NCBI GenBank assembly: GCA_944354535.1
Contig: CALVPY010000004.1
Span: 1 to 64,000, forward strand
Direction of reading: 5' to 3'
DNA length: 64,000 bases
Source of the DNA: an uncultured Clostridia bacterium
GTDB lineage: Bacteria > Bacillota > Clostridia > Christensenellales > Borkfalkiaceae
Below are positions 27,427 to 35,261 of this stretch, piece by piece. A program made the position numbers and the translations under genes. The notes under the pieces were generated by a model, which saw only the letters and a program-made list of their open reading frames with translations, was not told where the DNA came from and searched no databases. Position 1 is the stretch's first letter. The number at the start of each line of letters is the position of its first letter.

Positions 27427-28374
27427 ATGAAATTGCTGAAAAAAAGTATTGCGGCGGTCGCACTCTGTGCGCTGATGGCGTTCGCTTTTGCGGGCTGCTC
27501 GGAAAAGGGCGGAGATCAGACGATCACGCTGGAGGACGGCAGCACCTATGTCGGGGAAGTCGCGGACGGCGTTCCCAACGGGGAAGGCACGCTCACCGAT
27601 CTCATGGGCAGCACCTGGACGGGTACCTTCGTAGACGGGAAGCTCAACGGCTACGGCACCTATCTCGGCTACGATCTCGTCGAATACGAGGGGTTCTTCA
27701 AGGACGGGGTATTTGAAGGCTACGGGCATTGGATCGGCTCCAACGGCGACGAATACAACGGGATGTTCCAAAACGGCAAGCAGAACGGCGTGGGCCGCAT
27801 GGATTACACTACCGAATGTGACTATGAAGGCGGCTGGGTAGACGGATTGATGGAAGGGTACGGCTGGATGACCTGGCCGGTCGGCGACGCATACTTCGGC
27901 GAATGGAAGGCGGGCAACCCGAACGGGTTCGGACTCAAGCTCTTTTACGATGCCGCCCTCGGCACGATGGAGATGCGCAACTATCAGACGTACAACAAGT
28001 ATGTCGGCGGCATGAAGGACGGCCTTCCCGACGGCAGGGGGATCATGCACTTTGCAGGCCCCGGCGATCTTTACATCGGGAATTGGACGAGCGGCGCCCG
28101 CAACGACGAAAACGGCATCAACTACTTCGGCGAAAACCAGGAGTGGGTGAAGTTCGTCGGTACGTTCGATAAGGATTACAGCGGCGGCTGGATCAACGGC
28201 GAAGGCACCATGTGGTACAGCGACGGCCGCGTCGTGACGGGCATCTGGGAAGGCACTACGCTCATCGAAGAATTCTCTTCCGAGCAGACCGATCCCGCCC
28301 TGATCCGAGCCGAAGCGGAAGCCGCAAGGGCAGATTTCTTTGCCGATCCCATCTTCGGGGAGGCAGGGCTTTAA
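27427..28374 (+). CDS. MORN-repeat lipoprotein (second of two)
   Basis: 315 residues, lipobox C24 (FAGC), then MORN-type repeats from near residue 35 to the C-terminus: STYVGEVADGVPNGEGTL, STWTGTFVDGKLNGYGTY, EYNGMFQNGKQNGVGRMDY and YFGEWKAGNPNGFG. More regular than its neighbour at 26648. The ATG at 27427 follows AAGGAG; an earlier frame start at 27403 overlaps the previous gene. A GC-rich hairpin follows the stop. Role unknown; a surface scaffold for the esterases or glycosidases encoded around it is an inference. Confidence 0.8.
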   Translation: MKLLKKSIAAVALCALMAFAFAGCSEKGGDQTITLEDGSTYVGEVADGVPNGEGTLTDLMGSTWTGTFVDGKLNGYGTYLGYDLVEYEGFFKDGVFEGYGHWIGSNGDEYNGMFQNGKQNGVGRMDYTTECDYEGGWVDGLMEGYGWMTWPVGDAYFGEWKAGNPNGFGLKLFYDAALGTMEMRNYQTYNKYVGGMKDGLPDGRGIMHFAGPGDLYIGNWTSGARNDENGINYFGENQEWVKFVGTFDKDYSGGWINGEGTMWYSDGRVVTGIWEGTTLIEEFSSEQTDPALIRAEAEAARADFFADPIFGEAGL

Positions 28375-28389
28375 GCGATGCTGCGGGAA

Positions 28390-28414
28390 GGGGCGGCAGA
28401 TCGGCTGCCGCCCC
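28390..28414 (+). other. Intergenic hairpin without T tract
   Basis: Perfect 10-bp stem GGGGCGGCAG/CTGCCGCCCC with loop ATCGG between the second MORN gene and the first SGNH gene. Lacking a T run, it is more likely an mRNA-stability or partial-attenuation element inside the operon than a full terminator. Confidence 0.6.
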
Positions 28415-28442
28415 GGGCCGTATGCAATAGGCGGAGGATCAT

Positions 28443-29135
28443 ATGAAAAAAGCAGTGCGGATATTTTGTGCGGTTTGGGCGCTCGTCCTTGCCTTCGGCG
28501 CGGCGGCGTGTTCCGAGGGGAGCAGCAGCACGCAGGAACAGCCCGAGCCCGAGAAGAAGGAATATATGCTCATGATGGGCGATTCTCTCTTCGATTTCTG
28601 GAAAAACACCTGCAAGGAAGATCTGGGTACGGAGGATCTTCTCAATGTCGCCATCGGCGGCACGACGAGTGAATTCTGGATGCAGAACAGTTCGATCGCC
28701 GATCGGGCGATCGAACGATTGAACAGGCTGAATATCGATGTCGATCGGATCGCCATTTCGCTCGGCACCAATGATGTTTATTTCCAAAAGGACGGAAAGA
28801 GCGTTGCGGAAGGGGAGAACGGCTTACAGGATCTTCTCGAATTTCTGCACGGCAGTTATCCCGATGCGCATATCTATCTTCTCACGATCAACATCTGCGG
28901 GGAGACTACGCGCTGGGATCTCAGGGAAGAGGTGCGCGAGTGCAACAACATCATGCGCGAATACTGCGCGCAGCTCGACTGGGCGGAAATGGTGGAGACG
29001 GAGACGGCGTTCTATAACGACACAAATTATGAAGAAAAACCTGCCGCCGAATATTTCACTTCAGACTATCTGCACTTCTCGGAGCAGGGTTATGAGCTGC
29101 TCGCGGAGATCATGTGCGAAGCGATAGGACTGTAA
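28443..29135 (+). CDS. SGNH/GDSL esterase lipoprotein (first of two)
   Basis: 230 residues, lipobox C23 (AAAC). The SGNH blocks are present: GDSL with catalytic S48, the glycine block NVAIGGTT, the asparagine block SLGTND, and D208/H211 in SDYLHFS. Enzymes of this fold remove acetyl or other acyl groups, often from plant polysaccharides. Position in an arabinan-type operon suggests deacetylation at the cell surface so glycosidases can proceed, though the acyl substrate is unproven. RBS GGAGG lies seven bases before the ATG. It is a tandem duplicate of the next gene. Confidence 0.86.
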   Translation: MKKAVRIFCAVWALVLAFGAAACSEGSSSTQEQPEPEKKEYMLMMGDSLFDFWKNTCKEDLGTEDLLNVAIGGTTSEFWMQNSSIADRAIERLNRLNIDVDRIAISLGTNDVYFQKDGKSVAEGENGLQDLLEFLHGSYPDAHIYLLTINICGETTRWDLREEVRECNNIMREYCAQLDWAEMVETETAFYNDTNYEEKPAAEYFTSDYLHFSEQGYELLAEIMCEAIGL

Positions 29136-29175
29136 ACCGCAAACGGTGCGCCCCGTGCGGTCAAAGGAGAAAAAT

Positions 29176-29847
29176 ATGAGTACATTTGTCAAAACGATCT
29201 GCTGTATGCTGGCGCTTGCGGCGGGGGCGGTCGGATCTTCCGCCTGCGCCGAGGCACAAAACGGCCCCGAGGAGCAGCCCGCGCAGGAAAAAGTGCTGAT
29301 GATCGGCGATTCGCTGTTCGATCTGTGGAAGCCGACCTGCAATGCCGATCTGGAGGGCGCAGAAAATCTGACCAACATCGCCGTCGGCGGCACGACGAGC
29401 AATTATTGGGTGAACAGCATCAAACTTGTGACCGTTCAGGAGCCGAGCGACATCGTCATCTCCATCGGCACGAACAACATCGCCGACCTGCATCAGACGG
29501 GGCGGGAGGCCGCGGAAGGGGAAAAGGGCATACAGGAGCTTTTGGAAGTCCTCCACGAAAATTGCCCCGACGCACACATCTATCTGCTTACCGTCAACAT
29601 CTGCGGGGAGACCATCCGTTGGAATAACCGCGAAGAGATCCGCACCTGCAACCGCCTCATGCGCGAATACTGCGCTCAGCTCGACTGGGCGGAAATTGTG
29701 GAAACGGAAACGGCGTTCTATAACGACACAAATTATGAAGAAAAACCCGCTGCCGAATATTTCGTTGCCGATCATCTGCATTTTAGTGCAAAGGGGTATC
29801 AGGTCCTCACGGGGATCGTTCGCGCGGCGCTGGGATTGGATGCCTGA
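29176..29847 (+). CDS. SGNH/GDSL esterase lipoprotein (second of two)
   Basis: 223 residues, lipobox C24 (SSAC). Catalytic S46 in GDSL, NIAVGGTT, SIGTNN and D199/H202 in ADHLHFS. It keeps a nearly identical stretch with its neighbour (AQLDWAE through NYEEKPAAEYF), also at DNA level, showing tandem duplication. The third block is GTNN instead of GTND. The ATG at 29176 follows AAAGGAG; the upstream open frame has no RBS. The GH32 gene follows after ten bases. Confidence 0.86.
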   Translation: MSTFVKTICCMLALAAGAVGSSACAEAQNGPEEQPAQEKVLMIGDSLFDLWKPTCNADLEGAENLTNIAVGGTTSNYWVNSIKLVTVQEPSDIVISIGTNNIADLHQTGREAAEGEKGIQELLEVLHENCPDAHIYLLTVNICGETIRWNNREEIRTCNRLMREYCAQLDWAEIVETETAFYNDTNYEEKPAAEYFVADHLHFSAKGYQVLTGIVRAALGLDA

Positions 29848-29857
29848 ATAAAGAACG

Positions 29858-31441
29858 ATGAGAAAACACTTGAAAAAAATCGGAGCTTATGGTTTAATAT
29901 TGGTATCTTTTTGTTTCGGGATGTTCCCCATGGCGGGGTGCGCGCCCGGAAGAGAGGATACTGCGGGAGGAGATGCCATGTTAGAGGAAGCAGATCGCTA
30001 TATTGCGGAGAACGCCTCAAAAACCGACCCGATGTACCGCGGCGAATATCATTTTACGCCGCCCATCGGCTGGATCAACGACCCGAACGGGTTTACCTAT
30101 TTCCGGGGGGAATACCATATCTTCTATCAGTTTAACCCCTACGGGAGCACCAATGCCGCGCCCATGTTTTGGGGGCACGCGAAGAGCAAAGACCTCATCC
30201 GCTGGACGCATCTGCCCGTCGCGCTGGCGCCCGATCGGAGTTATGATGCGGACGGCTGCTGGTCGGGTTCGGCGATCGTCGTCGGCGAAAGGCTGTATCT
30301 GTTCTACACGGGGCATTACGATCGGGACGGCGTGCGCGTACAGACGCAGAACATGGCGTATTCCGACGACGGCATCCACTTCACAAAATACGAAAATAAC
30401 CCCGTCATAGGGCCCGAACAGCTTCCGGAAGGGACGAGCGCAGCCGACTTCCGCGACCCGTATGTTTGGGAACAGGACGGGAAATATTATATGCTGATCG
30501 GGACGATGGAGACGGGCGCTGCCAAAGTGCAGCTGTACGAATCGGACGATCTGTTCGGCTGGCGCTACAAGAGCGATTTCCTGCGCAGCGAGGAGGCGGG
30601 CTATTGTTGGGAATGCCCGAATTATGTCGATTTCGAAGAGGCGGAACTGTTCGCCTTTTCTGCGGTAGTTTTTCCTGCGGGAGACTATGCCTTCCACAAT
30701 TACAATTCTTCCGTTTATGCGCTGGGGGAATTCGATCGGGAGAGCGGCACCATGCAGGCGGGCCCGTTCCTTGAAATGGATGCGGGATTGGATTTTTATG
30801 CAGAGCAGATCCTTGACCGCGGAGAGCAGAAGATCATGACCGCCTGGATGAATATGTGGGGGAGGAGCTATGTGACCTCGCAGCTCGGGCACGGCTGGTC
30901 GGGTTCGCTTGTTTTGCCGCGCCTCCTCTCCGTGAAGGACGGAACATTGCTTCAAAAGCCCGTTCCTACGATCGCGGAATACTATAAAAACGAAGTGCGC
31001 ATCGAGGACAGGCTGTCCGGCACGAAGGAGTATGAAGGGGTGAGCGGCTCCGTCGTGCATCTGAAAGTGACTGCCGATGTGTCCGCTTCCGACGTGTTTA
31101 CCGTCTCCGTGTTTTGCGCGGACGGCGTCCATACCGATATCACATATGACAAAACAAAGGGTACGATCTCATTCGACCGTTCAAAAAGCGGCATCGCCGT
31201 GTCGTACGAACCGAGGGAAAGATCGAAGGCCCGGGTGCGCACTATGCCGTATGCGCCGGAAAACGATACGCTTGTTCTGGAGATCTTTTTGGATCGGAGC
31301 AGCGCGGAAGTGTTTTTAGGAGAGGGCGAACTGACGATGACGTCCCTTTCCTACAATCCCGTAGGGGCGGACGGCATTCACTTTTCGAGCGTGGGCGAGA
31401 CCGCACTCGTCATCGAAAAGCAGGATATTATCGTCGGGTGA
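29858..31441 (+). CDS. Secreted GH32 fructan hydrolase (levanase/invertase family), lipoprotein
   Basis: Hydrolyses beta-fructosyl bonds of sucrose, inulin or levan outside the cell. Lipobox C28 (MAGC). All three GH32 catalytic elements are seen: nucleophile D75 in WINDPNG, transition-state D200 in FRDP, acid/base E252 in WECP. A five-bladed propeller is followed by the beta-sandwich (about 390-527) ending in the typical LEIFLDRSSAEVFLGEGE. It lies ten bases after the SGNH gene. The PfkB kinase two genes downstream would phosphorylate the freed fructose. The start has only a weak RBS, suggesting coupling to the preceding gene. Confidence 0.94.
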   Translation: MRKHLKKIGAYGLILVSFCFGMFPMAGCAPGREDTAGGDAMLEEADRYIAENASKTDPMYRGEYHFTPPIGWINDPNGFTYFRGEYHIFYQFNPYGSTNAAPMFWGHAKSKDLIRWTHLPVALAPDRSYDADGCWSGSAIVVGERLYLFYTGHYDRDGVRVQTQNMAYSDDGIHFTKYENNPVIGPEQLPEGTSAADFRDPYVWEQDGKYYMLIGTMETGAAKVQLYESDDLFGWRYKSDFLRSEEAGYCWECPNYVDFEEAELFAFSAVVFPAGDYAFHNYNSSVYALGEFDRESGTMQAGPFLEMDAGLDFYAEQILDRGEQKIMTAWMNMWGRSYVTSQLGHGWSGSLVLPRLLSVKDGTLLQKPVPTIAEYYKNEVRIEDRLSGTKEYEGVSGSVVHLKVTADVSASDVFTVSVFCADGVHTDITYDKTKGTISFDRSKSGIAVSYEPRERSKARVRTMPYAPENDTLVLEIFLDRSSAEVFLGEGELTMTSLSYNPVGADGIHFSSVGETALVIEKQDIIVG

Positions 31442-31447
31442 CAGGCT

Positions 31448-32386
31448 TTGGAAAAGAATTGTACCATCGCATACGGCGAAGACGAAGCGCTGCTCCGCTT
31501 TGCTTCGGCGCTCGCTTCTCCCCTCCGCATCGCCATCCTGCGCGAGCTGTCGGCCAATTCGATGAGCGTGAAGGAGCTGGCGTTCAAACTCAATATCCCG
31601 CTCTCGACGGCTTCCGCAAACATCAAAGTGCTGGAGGAGAGCGGGCTGCTGAGGACAAATTTTCAGGCGGGGAAGCACGGTTCGATGAAGCTTTGCTCGC
31701 TCTGTTATGAAAAATATTTCGTCGAATTTGCAAAGGCGGTCGAGGATGATCGGCTGAACCACTATGTCGTGGATATGCCCATCGGCAGCTATTTCGATCT
31801 GGATATCGTGCCGACGTGCGGCATGGCGGATGAATTCAGCTATATCGGGAAGGACGATGATGTCCGCACCTTTTACAGCGCGAAGCGGTTCCAGGCGCAG
31901 CTGATCTGGCTTCGCGCGGGATTTTTAGAATACCGCTTCCCCCTTGAGATCGATCGGGATGCCATCCGTGCCATCCACTTTTCGCTGGAATGCTGTTCGG
32001 AAGCGCCCGGGTACCGCAACGAATTTCCTTCCGACATCACGTTCTGGATCAACGGGTTCGAGGTCTGCGAATGGACGAGCCCGGGCGATTTCGGGGGCGT
32101 ACGCGGAAAATACTCCCCCGAATGGTGGCCCATCAACTCGACGCAGTTCGGCATCATGAAAAAGCTGTCCGTTACCGAACGCGGCTGCTTTCTCGACGAT
32201 GCGTTCGTCAGTCAGGCGGGGCTGGAACAATTGAAGATCGGAAGGGCGGGCTTCGTCTCCTTTCAGATCGGGGTAAAGCCCACGGCGAAAAATGTCGGCG
32301 GGATCAATATCTTCGGCAGAAAGTTCGGCAATTACGCGCAGAACATCATGATGACCGTCGATTACGACGGGCTCAAAAAAGGATAG
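31448..32386 (+). CDS. ArsR-type regulator with C-terminal sensor-like domain (paralogue of 5398)
   Basis: 312 residues. Winged helix at about 12-80 (FASALASPLRIAILRELSAN and IPLSTASANIKVLEESGLLR), then the same beta-rich domain as the gene at 5398: SDITFWINGFEVCEWTSPGD, WPINSTQFGIMKKL and VGGINIFGRK. It is embedded in the operon whose promoter carries the candidate operator, so it may autoregulate this operon. The start is a TTG at 31448, seven bases after the GH32 stop, with no strong RBS, so its level is probably low and coupled. Ligand unknown. Confidence 0.84.
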   Translation: MEKNCTIAYGEDEALLRFASALASPLRIAILRELSANSMSVKELAFKLNIPLSTASANIKVLEESGLLRTNFQAGKHGSMKLCSLCYEKYFVEFAKAVEDDRLNHYVVDMPIGSYFDLDIVPTCGMADEFSYIGKDDDVRTFYSAKRFQAQLIWLRAGFLEYRFPLEIDRDAIRAIHFSLECCSEAPGYRNEFPSDITFWINGFEVCEWTSPGDFGGVRGKYSPEWWPINSTQFGIMKKLSVTERGCFLDDAFVSQAGLEQLKIGRAGFVSFQIGVKPTAKNVGGINIFGRKFGNYAQNIMMTVDYDGLKKG

Positions 32387-32411
32387 GCATACATCGGGAG
32401 GAAACGCGAAA

Positions 32412-33371
32412 ATGAAGCAGCTGATCGCGATCGGCGAAGCGCTGATCGACTTTACGGCATTGGAAAGAGGAGATCTTTCTTCGGTGAGCCGTTTTGAAAG
32501 GAATGCGGGCGGGGCGCCTGCCAATGTGGCTGCCTGCGTCGCCCGTCTGGGCGGACGCGCCGCGCTGCTGTCTAAATTGGGGCGGGATGCGTTCGGAGAT
32601 CATCTCATTGCCGTCCTGTCCGGAAACGGGGTGGACGTCACCCACGTCCTCCGCACCGATCGTGCAAATACCGCGCTTGCCTTTGTCGCGCTGGACGAAA
32701 AGGGCGAGCGGAGTTTTTCCTTCTACCGCAATCCTTCCGCCGATATGCTGCTTTCAGAAGAGGAGATCCCGAAGCAGCTGTTCCAAAGCGGAGATATCCT
32801 GCACTTTTGCAGCGTCGATCTCGTCGACGCTCCCGTCCGCGGCGCGCACAGAAGGGCGATCGAGTATGCTGCCGAGGCGGGCGCGACGATCTCGTTCGAT
32901 CCGAACCTCAGGCCGAATTTGTGGGAAAACGAGGGGAAGATGCTCGCCGCCGTGAGGGAGTTCCTGCCGAACTGTCATCTCTTGAAGGTGAGCGAGGAAG
33001 AACTGCTGTCGATCGCGGGCGAGCGGACGGAGCAGGCGGCGCTCGGGGCGGTGTTCTGCGGGAATGTCGCGGCAGTCCTTATTTCGCGCGGAAGCAGGGG
33101 CGCGAGCATCGCCTTGCGGGACGGGACGCTGTTGTCCGCACCGGGAGAACGGGCCGAGCAAGTGGATTCGACGGGCGCGGGCGACGTGTTTATCGGTACA
33201 TTTTTATTTCAGCTGCTGGCGGACGCGGTCACGGCGGAGTCGCTGTGCGATTCTCCCGAAACGCTGCTGCGGTATCTGCGGTACGCCAACCGCGCCGCCG
33301 CCATTTCGGTCACGCGGAGGGGAGCCATCCCTTCCATGCCGGTCTATGAAGAGGTCTTCGGGGCGCCCTGA
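32412..33371 (+). CDS. PfkB-family sugar kinase, probably fructokinase
   Basis: 319-residue cytoplasmic kinase. The PfkB signature GGAPANVAACVARLGG lies near residue 33 and the C-terminal DSTGAGDVF carries the catalytic base D258. The pattern resembles fructokinases more than ribokinases, and the GH32 gene two positions upstream supplies fructose, supporting fructose 6-phosphate formation. RBS GGGAGG is followed by the ATG. It is the last gene of the second operon; a terminator follows 90 bp later. Confidence 0.88.
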   Translation: MKQLIAIGEALIDFTALERGDLSSVSRFERNAGGAPANVAACVARLGGRAALLSKLGRDAFGDHLIAVLSGNGVDVTHVLRTDRANTALAFVALDEKGERSFSFYRNPSADMLLSEEEIPKQLFQSGDILHFCSVDLVDAPVRGAHRRAIEYAAEAGATISFDPNLRPNLWENEGKMLAAVREFLPNCHLLKVSEEELLSIAGERTEQAALGAVFCGNVAAVLISRGSRGASIALRDGTLLSAPGERAEQVDSTGAGDVFIGTFLFQLLADAVTAESLCDSPETLLRYLRYANRAAAISVTRRGAIPSMPVYEEVFGAP

Positions 33372-33461
33372 GCGCTTGGGAAGCGCACTTTGACCTAACA
33401 TATAACAATGTCCTCCAATCGTTCGCCAAAGATGAAGTGATTTATCCGCGGCGTCTACCCG

Positions 33462-33491
33462 GATCCCGATCTTTGATCGGGATCTTTTTTT
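33462..33491 (+). terminator. Terminator of the second glycan operon
   Basis: Stem GATCCCGATC/GATCGGGATC with TTT loop and seven T: a strong intrinsic terminator, facing the convergent AraC gene. Confidence 0.92.
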
Positions 33492-33527
33492 GAAGTCTGA
33501 AAGGGGCGGCTTGGGGATCGCCGAGGC

Positions 33528-34289
33528 TCAGTCGGACGGCAGGCAATGAAATTGCTCGCGGTAGTTTCTCAAAAAGGTCGAATAGTTGCTGTAACCGAGC
33601 GTCCTGGCCGCCGCTGTCGCCGGCATACCGTCTTTCAGCAGGCTGTGCGCGGCGTACATCTTTTTCATGCGGACATATTCCATGATGCCGATGTGCATGG
33701 TCTCGGAAAAGAGATGGCTCAGGTACGACCGCGAGACGAACAGCTCCTCCGCGAGCGAGCGGATGCAGATCGGCTCATGAAGTCGGGCGGCGATCGCTTC
33801 GAGCGCCTGTTCTACGAGAGGGGGGATCTTCCCCGCGGCGATCTGGTCGGCGGGCGAGCAGGTCAGAAGTACCATCACTTCGGTCAGGAAAGAGAGGAAG
33901 AGCTGTCTGAGCGCCTCCCCCCGAAACATATCGATATACTCGTCAAACTTGATAAAGAGGGAGTAAATGTCGTCGCCGAGGCGGATCTGACGGCTTTCCG
34001 CGGTACGGAGCGCGGGCGGAAGGAGGTCTTTCGAAAATTGGATGAGAAAGCGCTCGTAGTTTTCTGCCGGGGGAGAGATGACGTGATAGACCCCGGGCGG
34101 GACCAAAAAGAGCGTGCGGTCGCTGTACTCGTAAGTGGCGTTCCCGCTGAGAAAGGTGCCCTGCCCTCTGACGACGAGGAGGATCTCGTAAAACGTGTGC
34201 TGATGATCGAAAAAATCTGCGGGATCCGTCCGCCTGGTGATCACATGATGAAAATAGGTATCTTCGTCGAGCCGATACAGATTGAACAT
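33528..34289 (-). CDS. AraC-family transcriptional regulator with cupin sensor domain
   Basis: 253 residues. The N-terminal half is an AraC-type cupin (HQHTFYEILLVVRGQGTFLS, then LVPPGVYHVISPP). The C-terminal DNA-binding domain begins near residue 150 (IRSLAEELFVSRSYLSHLF) and ends with ARTLGYSNYSTFLRNYREQF. It is divergent from the isomerase/dehydrogenase pair at 34401, its likely target. The ATG at 34289 sits seven bases after the -10 box, so a leaderless transcript is predicted, as for the regulator at 5398. A far longer open frame upstream is only an overlap with the divergent gene. Confidence 0.9.
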   Translation of the reverse strand: MFNLYRLDEDTYFHHVITRRTDPADFFDHQHTFYEILLVVRGQGTFLSGNATYEYSDRTLFLVPPGVYHVISPPAENYERFLIQFSKDLLPPALRTAESRQIRLGDDIYSLFIKFDEYIDMFRGEALRQLFLSFLTEVMVLLTCSPADQIAAGKIPPLVEQALEAIAARLHEPICIRSLAEELFVSRSYLSHLFSETMHIGIMEYVRMKKMYAAHSLLKDGMPATAAARTLGYSNYSTFLRNYREQFHCLPSD

Positions 34290-34295
34290 ATTCTC

Positions 34296-34324
34296 ATGAT
34301 AGCATATCTGAGCACAAAATGCAA
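34296..34324 (-). promoter_or_regulatory. Promoter of the AraC gene, predicting a leaderless mRNA
   Basis: Minus strand TTGCAT (34324-34319), 17 bp, TATCAT (34301-34296), then GAGAAT and the ATG at 34289. The predicted start coincides with the start codon. Confidence 0.6.
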
Positions 34325-34345
34325 TATGGTAAGCGTAAATTGCGC

Positions 34346-34373
34346 TTGAATGTATGATTTTATGTGCTATAAT
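34346..34373 (+). promoter_or_regulatory. Promoter of the isomerase/dehydrogenase pair
   Basis: TTGAAT (34346-34351), 16-bp spacer, TATAAT (34368-34373). The predicted start near 34380 lies after an AGGAGG at 34374, so only the GGAGG at 34391 would be in the mRNA; this decides the start codon at 34401. Confidence 0.6.
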
Positions 34374-34400
34374 AGGAGGAAAAAACAAATGGAGGCAACG

Positions 34401-35261
34401 ATGATAAAGGTACGGATCTGTGCATTTGCCGATGAAGCGTCGCCCGATCTTATGGGACAGATCGCGGCGCTGAAGGAAGAGGGGATCTCGCTGATCGAGC
34501 TGCGCGGCGTCAATGGGCGCGGCGTCGCCGAGCTGACGGAAGAGGAGGCGCGTGCGGTGCGGAGGCGGCTGGACGAAAACGCGGTCTCGGTATGGGCGCT
34601 CGGGTCTCCGATCGGGAAGATCGCGGTCGGGGATGACTTTCAGTCGCATCTCGCGCAGGCGGAACACCTGTTCCGCCTCGCCGCGATCCTGGGAACGGAG
34701 CGGGTGCGCATCTTTTCGTTCTATACGTCCGCTCCCGAGCGGGACGAGGAGACGGTCTTTGCGCGGCTTGACCGCCTTGCAGAGCTGGCTGCGCCCTATC
34801 GGGTCAAACTGTATCACGAGAATGAAAAGGCCATCTACGGCGATACGGCGGAGCGGTGTGTCCGCTTGCTGAATGCCGTTCCCCGGCTTGGCTGCGTGTA
34901 CGACCCCGCGAACTTCGTACAGAGCGGGGAGGATATCGACAAGGCGCACCGCCTGCTCTTTGATAGGGCAGATTACTTCCATATCAAGGACGCCCGCTGT
35001 CGGGATGGCGCCGTGCTTCCCGCAGGGGAGGGGGATGGCGGCCTTCGTCGGCTCATCGGGTCTTTGGCGCGCGATACCGTACTCACGCTGGAGCCCCATC
35101 TCGCCGTATTTGCGGGCTATGAGAGGCTCGACCGCACGGAACTGCGCGGTTCGTTTGTCTATCCCTCTCAGCGCGCCGCCTTTGCGGCGGCTGCGGAGGC
35201 GCTGCGCGTTCTTTTGCGCGAAAATGCATTCAGGGAGGTCAACGGAACATGGATAAAGTAA
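34401..35261 (+). CDS. Sugar phosphate isomerase/epimerase-like TIM barrel
   Basis: 286-residue protein of the xylose-isomerase-like (AP endonuclease 2) superfamily, cytoplasmic. Likely metal ligands appear in the expected order: LYHENE, YDPANF, YFHIKDAR and LTLEPHL. The opening CAFADEASPDL is typical of the family. Such proteins interconvert or dehydrate sugars and inositols and are often paired with Gfo/Idh/MocA dehydrogenases, as here (13-bp overlap). Exact substrate unknown. GGAGG five bases before the ATG at 34401 supports this start; an ATG at 34389 is the alternative. Confidence 0.82.
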   Translation: MIKVRICAFADEASPDLMGQIAALKEEGISLIELRGVNGRGVAELTEEEARAVRRRLDENAVSVWALGSPIGKIAVGDDFQSHLAQAEHLFRLAAILGTERVRIFSFYTSAPERDEETVFARLDRLAELAAPYRVKLYHENEKAIYGDTAERCVRLLNAVPRLGCVYDPANFVQSGEDIDKAHRLLFDRADYFHIKDARCRDGAVLPAGEGDGGLRRLIGSLARDTVLTLEPHLAVFAGYERLDRTELRGSFVYPSQRAAFAAAAEALRVLLRENAFREVNGTWIK

